DNA of 64,000 nt, taken from positions 248,001 through 312,000 of the forward strand of contig NZ_JAAIYA010000011.1 of assembly GCF_010894405.1 (NCBI RefSeq). The letters run 5' to 3'. The notes beneath the pieces were generated by a model, which saw only the letters and a list, made by a program, of their open reading frames with translations, was not told the DNA's origin and ran no database searches. The stretch comes from Pyxidicoccus caerfyrddinensis. Lineage in GTDB: Bacteria > Myxococcota > Myxococcia > Myxococcales > Myxococcaceae. The first letter of the stretch is position 1. Each line of letters opens with the position of its first letter. The position numbers and the translations under genes are program-made. Below, piece after piece: positions 33,691 through 41,020 of the stretch.

Positions 33691-34631
33691 TGAAGACCGT
33701 GAGAATCGCCACCCGTCAGAGTCCGCTGGCGCTCTGGCAGGCCCGCCACGTGGGCGCACTGCTGAAGGTGCGTCACCCCGGGCTCGAGGTGTCCCTGGTG
33801 GAGATGACCACCGAGGGCGACCGCTTCCTGGGCGCGCCGCTGTCCGCCGTCGGCGGCAAGGGGCTGTTCGTGAAGGAAATCGAGCAGGCCCTGCTCGATG
33901 GCCGCGCGGACCTGGCCGTGCACAGCTTGAAGGACATGACGTCCGTGCTGCCCGACGGGCTAATGCTCGCCGCGGTGCCGGTGCGCGAGGACCCGCGCGA
34001 CGCCTTCTGTGGCCTGGGCGGGCTGACGCTGGACACGCTGCCCCAGGGCGCGCGCGTGGGCACGTCGTCGCTGCGCCGCAGCTGCATCCTGCGCTCGGGG
34101 CGGCCGGATCTGGACATCGTCAGCCTGCGCGGCAACGTGCAGACGCGCCTGGCGAAGACGAAGGAGCTGGGGCTTTCCGGCGCGGTGCTTGCGTACGCGG
34201 GGCTGAAGCGGCTGGGCCTGGAGGGCGTCGTCACCCAGGTGCTGCCCACCGAGGTGAGCCTGCCCGCGGTGGGGCAGGGCGTGCTCGCCATTCAGTGCCG
34301 CACGGATGACGCGCGCGTGCGTGAGCTGCTCTCACCGCTGGAGGACGCCACCACGCGCATCGCGGTGACGGCCGAGCGGGCGCTGCTGGCGAAGCTGGAG
34401 GGTGGCTGCACCGTGCCGCTGGCCGGGCATGCCACCGTGTCCGGCGGCAGCGTGCACCTGCGCGGGCTGGTGGGCCGGCCGGACGGCACCCACGTGGTGC
34501 GCGGCGAGGTGCGCGGCCCGGTGGAGCGCGCCGGGGAGCTGGGCGAGTCCCTGGCGGACGACCTGCTCTCGCGTGGGGCGGCGGACATCCTGCGTGATTT
34601 CGCTCGCCGCGCGGAGGCCCGGGAGTCCTAG
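33690..34631 (+). CDS. hemC: Porphobilinogen deaminase (hydroxymethylbilane synthase)
   Basis: Polymerises four porphobilinogens into hydroxymethylbilane. The 313-residue protein contains the family motifs [35 protein letters not shown], and the dipyrromethane cofactor cysteine in [12 protein letters not shown] (Cys240). The ATG at 33690 overlaps the hemA stop, giving translational coupling; a GTG at 33687 would add one residue. hemD starts 12 bases later. Confidence 0.97.
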   Translation: MKTVRIATRQSPLALWQARHVGALLKVRHPGLEVSLVEMTTEGDRFLGAPLSAVGGKGLFVKEIEQALLDGRADLAVHSLKDMTSVLPDGLMLAAVPVREDPRDAFCGLGGLTLDTLPQGARVGTSSLRRSCILRSGRPDLDIVSLRGNVQTRLAKTKELGLSGAVLAYAGLKRLGLEGVVTQVLPTEVSLPAVGQGVLAIQCRTDDARVRELLSPLEDATTRIAVTAERALLAKLEGGCTVPLAGHATVSGGSVHLRGLVGRPDGTHVVRGEVRGPVERAGELGESLADDLLSRGAADILRDFARRAEARES

Positions 34632-34643
34632 ACTGACGCGCGC

Positions 34644-35405
34644 GTGGAACGGCGACTGGAAGGCATCCGAGTGTTGGTGACGCGCCCGCGTGAGCGGGCC
34701 GAGGAGCTGTGCTTCCTCCTCGAGGACGAGGGCGCTGAGGTGCTCAGCGTGCCCCTGCTGGAGCTGCGGCCGCCGGAGGACCCGCGCCCGCTGGCGTCCG
34801 CGGCGGAGCAGATTCAGCGCTACCGCTGGGTGGTGTTCGCCAGCCCGTCCTCGGTGGCGGCGCTGATGGAGGCGCTGCGTGAGGCCGGCACGATGGACCG
34901 GCTGCGCCGCGTGAAGGTGGCCGCCGTGGGCCCCCGCACCGCCCGCACCGCGGAGGGCTTCGGCCTGGACGTGGCGGCCGAGCCGGAGGAGGGCACCGGC
35001 GAGGCGCTCTTCCAGGCCATCAAGGAAGGGCTCCAGCCAGGCGACGAGGTGTTGCTGCCCGCCGCCGAGGAGGGCCGGCGCGAGCTGGAGGACGGACTGC
35101 GGGAGATGGGCGTGCTCGTCACCCGCGTGACGGCCTACCGCTCCACGCCTGCGCCGCTGCCGCCCGAGGCCCTGACGCTACTGGAGGAGGCGCCGCTGGA
35201 CGTGGCGCTCTTTGCCTCGCCGCGCACAGCGGAGGTCTTTCTGGAGGAGGTGGGCCGCGACAAGCTGGGCGCCGCGCGCGTGGTGGCGATTGGCCCCACC
35301 ACGGCCGCCGCCCTGGAGCGCCTGGGCGTGCCCCCGGCCGCCGTCGCGGAGCGCCCCACGATGGAGGCGCTGGTGGATGCCGCCGTCCGTGCGGTTCGCG
35401 GCTAG
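34644..35405 (+). CDS. hemD: Uroporphyrinogen-III synthase
   Basis: Closes hydroxymethylbilane to uroporphyrinogen III with D-ring inversion. The 253-residue protein has the fold-defining two-lobed pattern: VLVTRPRERAEELCFLLEDEGAEVLSVPLLEL, VVFASPSSVAALMEAL, VAAVGPRTARTAEGFGLDVA, DVALFASPRTAEVFLEEVG and VVAIGPTTAAALERLG. These enzymes are poorly conserved, so position after hemC adds weight. GTG 34644 starts the gene, in agreement with its N-terminus MERRLEGIRVLVTRP. Confidence 0.93.
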   Translation: MERRLEGIRVLVTRPRERAEELCFLLEDEGAEVLSVPLLELRPPEDPRPLASAAEQIQRYRWVVFASPSSVAALMEALREAGTMDRLRRVKVAAVGPRTARTAEGFGLDVAAEPEEGTGEALFQAIKEGLQPGDEVLLPAAEEGRRELEDGLREMGVLVTRVTAYRSTPAPLPPEALTLLEEAPLDVALFASPRTAEVFLEEVGRDKLGAARVVAIGPTTAAALERLGVPPAAVAERPTMEALVDAAVRAVRG

Positions 35406-35477
35406 GCTGCTCTCCCCGCGGCGCGCACTCCGGTCCGGAGGGGTGATGTACTGCCGCGGGTGAAGAAGGAGACGGGC

Positions 35478-37316
35478 TTGGCACAGGCACCGAGTGGCGC
35501 GAGCGGCATCCCCTCGAGGGGACGCGATGACTTCACCACGCTCTTCGTGCTGGAGGCGCTGGTGGCCCAGGGGCTGCTGTCGCCCCAGCAGGCACAGGAG
35601 GTGCTCGCCCGCGAGCCCGCCGCGCGCGCCCGCGTCCTCAAGGCGCAGGGAGGCAACGGCAAGGAGGCCGCGCGCTACGACGTGTCGCCGGTGGAGGTGG
35701 TGGCCATCTTCCAGGTGCCGCTGGCCAACGGCCGCGGCGTGATGGACGAGGACCGTGTCACCGAGGTCGCCGCGCGCGCCGCGGGCATCACCTACCGGAA
35801 GATTGACCCGCTGAAGCTGGACATGGCCATGGCCACGCGCACCGTGTCCCGGCCCTATGCGCAGAAGCACGTGCTGCTGCCGCTGGAGCGCACCGAGCAG
35901 GGCCGGCTGATGGTGGCCGTGGCCAACCCGTTCGACCGCGAGCTCTTCGAGAACCTCCAGCGCCTCACCGGGATGCCGGTGGAGCCGGTGCTGTGCGCCA
36001 AGTCGGACATCCTCAAGTCCATTGCCCACATCTACGGCTTCAACAAGACGCTGGCGCGCGCCGCCGACGACTTCGGCGCCACCGTGGGCGCGCAGGTCTC
36101 CAACTTCGAGCAGCTCGTGTCGCTCAGCGGCACGCAGGAGCTGGAGGCATCCGACAAGCCCGTGGTGCAGGCGGTGGACTACCTCCTGCGCTACGCCTTC
36201 GACAACCGCGCCTCGGACATCCACCTGGAGCCGAAGCGAGCCACCAGCCTGGTGCGGCTGCGCATCGACGGTGTGCTGCACCCCGTGTACACGCTGCCGT
36301 CGCAGGTGCACGCGCCCATCGTCTCGCGCGTGAAGATGCTGGCGCGCATCGACATCTCCGAGAAGCGCAAGCCGCAGGACGGCCGCATCAAGACGGAGCG
36401 CGACGGCCGCGAGGTGGAGCTTCGCGTCTCCACGCTGCCCACCGCCTTCGGCGAGAAGGTGGTCATCCGCATCTTCGACCCGGAGACGCTGGTGCAGGAC
36501 ATCGCCCAGCTGGGCTTCGAGCAGGACGAGAAGGGCGCCTTCGAGTCGTGGATTGACAGGCCCCACGGCCTCATCCTCGTCACCGGCCCCACGGGCAGCG
36601 GCAAGACGACGACGCTCTACTCCGCGCTCAAGGCGCTGGCCGGCTCGGACGTCAACGTCGTCACGATTGAAGACCCCATCGAAATGGTGTGGGACGCCTT
36701 CAACCAGGTGCAGGTGCAGCCCAAGGCGGGGCTCGACTTCGCCGGAGCGCTGCGCCACATCCTGCGCCAGGACCCGGACGTCATCATGGTGGGCGAGATT
36801 CGAGACCCGGAGACGGCGGAGAACGCGATTCAAGCCGCGCTCACCGGACACCTCGTGCTCTCCACGCTGCACACCAACGACGCGCTGGGCGCGGTGGCGC
36901 GCATGCGCGATCTGGGCGTGCCCTCCTTCCTCCTCGCGCAGAGCCTGCTGGGCGTCATGGCCCAGCGCCTCTTGCGGCGGGTGTGCAGCCACTGCGCGGA
37001 GGAGTCGACGCTCACCCCGGACGAATTGCTGGCGCTCCAGGCGCCGCTGCCGCTGCTGCCCGGAGGGGTGCGGCTGCTCAAGGGCGCCGGCTGCGTGCGC
37101 TGCCGGGGCACCGGCTTCGTGGGCCGCACCGGCGTCTTCGAAATCGTCACCTGCGGCGGTGAGCTGAGAGACCTCGTCTCCCGCGAGGCGCCCTACGACA
37201 AGCTGGTGGAGGCGGCCCGCCGCTCCGGCATGCGCACCCTGCGCGAGGCCGCCGTGCGCAAGCTGGCCCAGGGCCTCACCGCCTTCGACGAGGTGGTGCG
37301 GATGACGTCCGTCTGA
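35478..37316 (+). CDS. GspE/PilB-type secretion ATPase
   Basis: Hexameric ATPase that drives assembly of type II secretion or type IV pilus-like machines. The 612-residue protein has an N1 domain region, an N2 domain (DRVTEVAARAAGITYRKID), and a C-terminal ATPase with Walker A GPTGSGKTTTLYS, Asp box, Walker B IMVGEIRDPETAE, His box STLHTNDA, and a zinc-binding four-cysteine loop (CSHC...CVRC). TTG 35478 is preferred because AAGGAGA lies six bases upstream, whereas GTG 35460 has none. No pilin, pre-pilin peptidase or GspD genes are near, so this is an isolated copy. Confidence 0.88.
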   Translation: MAQAPSGASGIPSRGRDDFTTLFVLEALVAQGLLSPQQAQEVLAREPAARARVLKAQGGNGKEAARYDVSPVEVVAIFQVPLANGRGVMDEDRVTEVAARAAGITYRKIDPLKLDMAMATRTVSRPYAQKHVLLPLERTEQGRLMVAVANPFDRELFENLQRLTGMPVEPVLCAKSDILKSIAHIYGFNKTLARAADDFGATVGAQVSNFEQLVSLSGTQELEASDKPVVQAVDYLLRYAFDNRASDIHLEPKRATSLVRLRIDGVLHPVYTLPSQVHAPIVSRVKMLARIDISEKRKPQDGRIKTERDGREVELRVSTLPTAFGEKVVIRIFDPETLVQDIAQLGFEQDEKGAFESWIDRPHGLILVTGPTGSGKTTTLYSALKALAGSDVNVVTIEDPIEMVWDAFNQVQVQPKAGLDFAGALRHILRQDPDVIMVGEIRDPETAENAIQAALTGHLVLSTLHTNDALGAVARMRDLGVPSFLLAQSLLGVMAQRLLRRVCSHCAEESTLTPDELLALQAPLPLLPGGVRLLKGAGCVRCRGTGFVGRTGVFEIVTCGGELRDLVSREAPYDKLVEAARRSGMRTLREAAVRKLAQGLTAFDEVVRMTSV

Positions 37317-37343
37317 GTCAGCGCCCGCGAGCTCCGGACATGA

Positions 37344-37380
37344 CACGGCCCGGCTCCCCGCGAGAGGGAGTCGGGCCGTG
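37344..37380. terminator. Bidirectional terminator between gspE-type and barrel genes
   Basis: Fifteen-base-pair stem (one G-T wobble) around a seven-base loop, CACGGCCCG...CGGGCCGTG, lying between the converging genes. GTGTTTCAC follows on the forward strand. Confidence 0.7.
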
Positions 37381-37407
37381 GTGTTTCACGACGACTTCCG
37401 GCCGAGG

Positions 37408-38943
37408 CTAGAAGCGCGCCTGCAGCAGGGTGTTGAAGCCCAGCGCGTGCGGGTCCTCGAACGTGGGCTGGGCCACGCCGGTGATGTCGTCCCGGAACGT
37501 GGTCCGGTTGTTGTCGTACGTGTAGTAGAGCTCTCCCACCGCGGCGACCGAGTCGGAGAGGTCCCAGCGGAAGGTGGCCTTGGCCGAGTAGATGGGCTCC
37601 GCCTTGCAGACGGAGTTCGACTGGCCGCACGTCTCGGGGAGGATGCTCAGCTGATTCACGTCACGCACCACCACGGTGCGCGTGCTGATGAGGTTCTCCG
37701 GCGGGTTGTTGCCGCCCAGCAGCGGGGTGGGGCTGCGGAACGAGGCCGGCTGCTGCACGCCGACGATGAAGCCCGGCGTGAAGTGCAGCGCGGGGAAGTG
37801 GTAGTCCGCGCCCACCGCCAGGAAGATCTCCGGGTTCAGCTTCGTGCCCTCGGGGAAGTCCTGGAACGGGGGGAAGCCCGGCACGTCGAACTGGATGTAC
37901 GAGAGGCTGCGGTACAGGCCCAGCACACTGACGCGCAGGAAGTCGAGCTTCGCGCGCCCCTGGAGCGCCAGCGCGGTGGCGCCCTGGGGCTGCGTGGCGC
38001 CGAACTCGTCCGGCTTCTCCAGCGTCTGCGAGAGGTAGCTGCCCTCGAGCGACACGGAGTAGGACAGGCCGCCCGGGTACGCCTCCGGCGCGAAGAAGCG
38101 CTGGTAGATGTCCGGGTCGTTCTTGTAGAGCCGGAAGTCCACGCTCGTGCCCACCGGCACGCCCACGTGGTAGACGACCTGGCCGGACACGCCCGCGGCA
38201 TTCACCGGCGCCTCCACACCCAGCGTCGCGAGACCGGGCACGAGGCCCTTCTGGAAGTAGCCCACGCCGGCCTCGACGCGCAGCGTGTCCAGGATGTCCC
38301 AACCCGCGCCGGCGAGCGCGCCGTAGAGCGTCTCCTCCTCGAGGATGAGCTCGTTCTGCACGAGCGCCGTCTTGCCGCCGACGTACGCGTACCAGTTGTC
38401 GCGCGTAATCTGGAGCTTGGCGCCCGGCACGCCGTTGGCCGTGGAGCGGGTGGTGAACACGCCGCTGCCGCCCCAGGAGATGCGGTAGGCGTAGCCCAGG
38501 CGGAAGCGGTCCGCGGACACCGGGAAGCCGACGAGGGAGATGCCCTCCTTCTCGCTCCAGCCCGGCGGCTGGTAGTTGAGCCGGATGTAGCTGGAGTTGT
38601 CGCGGATGTCGACGCCACCCGCAGGGCGCTCCAGCACCAGCAGCGTCAGCGCCGCCTCCGTGGTGAGCCCCTCGAAGAACGCTGGCGCGCGCTTGTAGAG
38701 CACCACGTTCGACAGCGACTCGAAGCCGGAGAACTTGGTGTTGAAGTTGTCGTAGAACTGGGTGTTCTGGTTGCCCGCGCCAAAGCGTGCATTCGGGCTG
38801 TTGGGCGTCGTTTCACCCGAGCCCGCCAGCACGTTGTCGTCCGCGAAGACGAACGACAGGCGCGTGTCAACGAAATCACCGGCCCAGGCGGGCACACTCA
38901 GGGATAGCAGCCCGGTCAGGGCCAGCGTCTGCAGCGTTTTCAA
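37408..38943 (-). CDS. Outer-membrane beta-barrel protein
   Basis: A 511-residue exported protein (signal TLALTGLLSLSVPAWA) made of alternating beta strands with aromatic girdle residues (FRLGYAYRISWGG, NWYAYVGGKTALVQNELIL, VYHVGVPVGTSVDFRLY) and ending LLQARF, a terminal Phe typical of barrels inserted by BamA. No periplasmic domain or plug is evident. It is the last of three reverse-strand genes, following a lipoprotein gene by 82 bases. Substrate unknown; partners may be the two upstream lipoproteins. Confidence 0.75.
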   Translation of the reverse strand: MKTLQTLALTGLLSLSVPAWAGDFVDTRLSFVFADDNVLAGSGETTPNSPNARFGAGNQNTQFYDNFNTKFSGFESLSNVVLYKRAPAFFEGLTTEAALTLLVLERPAGGVDIRDNSSYIRLNYQPPGWSEKEGISLVGFPVSADRFRLGYAYRISWGGSGVFTTRSTANGVPGAKLQITRDNWYAYVGGKTALVQNELILEEETLYGALAGAGWDILDTLRVEAGVGYFQKGLVPGLATLGVEAPVNAAGVSGQVVYHVGVPVGTSVDFRLYKNDPDIYQRFFAPEAYPGGLSYSVSLEGSYLSQTLEKPDEFGATQPQGATALALQGRAKLDFLRVSVLGLYRSLSYIQFDVPGFPPFQDFPEGTKLNPEIFLAVGADYHFPALHFTPGFIVGVQQPASFRSPTPLLGGNNPPENLISTRTVVVRDVNQLSILPETCGQSNSVCKAEPIYSAKATFRWDLSDSVAAVGELYYTYDNNRTTFRDDITGVAQPTFEDPHALGFNTLLQARF

Positions 38944-39025
38944 TGTCCCTCTCCACGAAGCGGCCCGGGGGGAGCCGCTCCTCCCCGCGCCCGGCTTTCA
39001 CCAGGGCGCGAACTTCGTCAAACGA

Positions 39026-41020
39026 CTACGGATTGGCGCAAGGCTTGATGGGCTTCGGGCACTGCATGTCCGGGCCCGGGTAGCAGCAGAGGTCGTCCTG
39101 GTCTCGCGGCAGCACCATCCACCGCGGCCGCGCGGCGCTCACCTGTCGCAGGTGACCGACGATGTCGAAGGTGGCCGCGTGCAGGAAGCGGCACTGCTGC
39201 GCGCGGTTCGCGTCCGGGTCGTCCTCGCGGCAGTTCACCACGAGGTCCGGAACCGCGTCCTTCGTCACCAGGTTGATGCGGGTGTTCGCGTTCGTGCCCA
39301 CCTGGCACGTCACGGCGCCGGTGGACTCGTCCTGCGCGCTGGCCCACATGACGAACTGGGTGTCCGACAGCGTCTGCGTGAGCAGGGTGCGCGCCGCCAG
39401 CGGCGTATTCTGGGTGTCGGGCAGGATGCCGCCGCCGAAGCGCAGGAGCGCGGCCTTGTCACACCAGATGTGGACCTTGCGGCCCGGGGTGAGCTCCTTG
39501 GTGCTGGCCCACGTGGTGGTGTCCGGATTGCCGTCCACCTGCGCGGTGACGCGCTCGATGCGTCCCGGCACGGAGCCGTCCAGGCCCGCCTCGGGCGCAC
39601 CGGAGGGATTCATCTCCACCACGAACTGGCCGAAGGTGTCGTACGTGTTCTTCTCGCTGCAGATCTTCCCGGCGAACGGGCCCATGCCCAGGGTGCAGTT
39701 GATGTTGCACTGGCGCTCCGGCAGGTCCGGATCCGCCGGGTTGTCCGTGCCACCGCAGGAGCCCCAGGTGCCCGCGCGCGTGTCCGGGCAGAAGAAGGGC
39801 ACCGTGCCGTTGCCGTTGGCGTCGCAGCTGTGGATGACCTCGGGGAAGCGCACGCGGCGGATCTTCACCAGCGAGGACTCCAGGCCCTCCATCTTGTAGT
39901 TGCCGTAGCTGTAACCGCACAGCGGGTCGGTGATGTACAGCGAGGCGCTGTAGCCGCACAGCCGGCCGTTGATCTCCACCGGCGGGGCCAGGTTCAGGTA
40001 CTTGTTCCACTCGCTCTGCGGCAGCAGGCGGACGCGCTCGCGCACCGTCCACGACGGGAAGGTGAGCTGCGTGGTGGCGGTGAACTCCTGCACCGAGCCG
40101 GCGACCGTCCAGAGCAGGTCGCCCGGGTCCAACCCCTCGGGGAAGGAGTAGTTGTAGATGTAGAGCGAGTTGAAGCGGCCCGGGAAGTAGCCGCTCGGCT
40201 CGGCCGTCTGGGTGTTGGCGCCCTGGATGGTGCCTTCCTTCACGCGGCAGGCCGTCAGGTCCGTCACGAAGAAGCCGCCCGGGTCCAGGCCCGTCACCAG
40301 CAGCGTCACCGGCTGGCCGTTGTTCGGGTCACCCACCTCGGGGCAGTTCTGGCGCAGCACGGCCCCGGACTCGGGGGCGCGGCCGATGCGCATGTACGTG
40401 CCGTTGTACGCGGTGAGCTGGTCGCCGTTCTGGGGCGTCTGCACCGTGGACAGGGTGGGCTCCTCGAACAGGAGCGACTTGGACAGGCCCGTGGCGTAGC
40501 TGCGCGTCGCCGGCTCCTGCGGCAGATCACCCGCGGCCACCTCGCCCTCGGCGTAGTCCACCTCGGGCGGCTCGTCCTCCACCCACACGTGCAGCTCGCC
40601 GTACAGCTGCGAGGCGCGCACGGTGCCGGTGCCCTTGCCGTTGGTGAGGTTCGCCCAGCGGTAGGTGTACGCGCCGGTGAGGTTGCCCGGGACGACGCGG
40701 AAGGACACCGGGCCGTTGAAGGACTCCAGCGGCTGGCCCTTCACGTCGATGGCGGTGATGTCCAGGTCGATGTCCACCGCGCTGCGCGGGATGATGTAGC
40801 GGCAGTCCGCGGTGCCACGGACCTCCGCGGGCACCTGCGCCTGAGAGCCGTAGCGGGTGGCGCACTCGTTCACCACCGTCAGCGCCGCGCGAGGCGTGGT
40901 GTTGGCGACGTAGAGGCCCTTGACCTGCACATCGAAGGTGCCGACGCCCTGGGGCTGCACGGCGTCCTCGGTGTAGCAGCCGGCCAGGGCGAAGGCCGAC
41001 AGGAGCATGAGTCTCTTCAT
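39026..41020 (-). CDS. Cysteine-rich surface lipoprotein of unknown function
   Basis: A 664-residue lipoprotein (lipobox LAGC, Cys at about residue 14), with beta-rich domains (VDIDLDITAIDVKGQPLESFNG) and many cysteines in its C-terminal half (CNINCTLGMGPFAGKICSEKNTYDTFG). No known enzyme motif. ATG 41020 starts inside the stop codon of the upstream 5'-nucleotidase-like gene (TGATG), so the two proteins are likely made in fixed ratio and may act together. Domain family not recognised. Confidence 0.78.
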   Translation of the reverse strand: MKRLMLLSAFALAGCYTEDAVQPQGVGTFDVQVKGLYVANTTPRAALTVVNECATRYGSQAQVPAEVRGTADCRYIIPRSAVDIDLDITAIDVKGQPLESFNGPVSFRVVPGNLTGAYTYRWANLTNGKGTGTVRASQLYGELHVWVEDEPPEVDYAEGEVAAGDLPQEPATRSYATGLSKSLLFEEPTLSTVQTPQNGDQLTAYNGTYMRIGRAPESGAVLRQNCPEVGDPNNGQPVTLLVTGLDPGGFFVTDLTACRVKEGTIQGANTQTAEPSGYFPGRFNSLYIYNYSFPEGLDPGDLLWTVAGSVQEFTATTQLTFPSWTVRERVRLLPQSEWNKYLNLAPPVEINGRLCGYSASLYITDPLCGYSYGNYKMEGLESSLVKIRRVRFPEVIHSCDANGNGTVPFFCPDTRAGTWGSCGGTDNPADPDLPERQCNINCTLGMGPFAGKICSEKNTYDTFGQFVVEMNPSGAPEAGLDGSVPGRIERVTAQVDGNPDTTTWASTKELTPGRKVHIWCDKAALLRFGGGILPDTQNTPLAARTLLTQTLSDTQFVMWASAQDESTGAVTCQVGTNANTRINLVTKDAVPDLVVNCREDDPDANRAQQCRFLHAATFDIVGHLRQVSAARPRWMVLPRDQDDLCCYPGPDMQCPKPIKPCANP

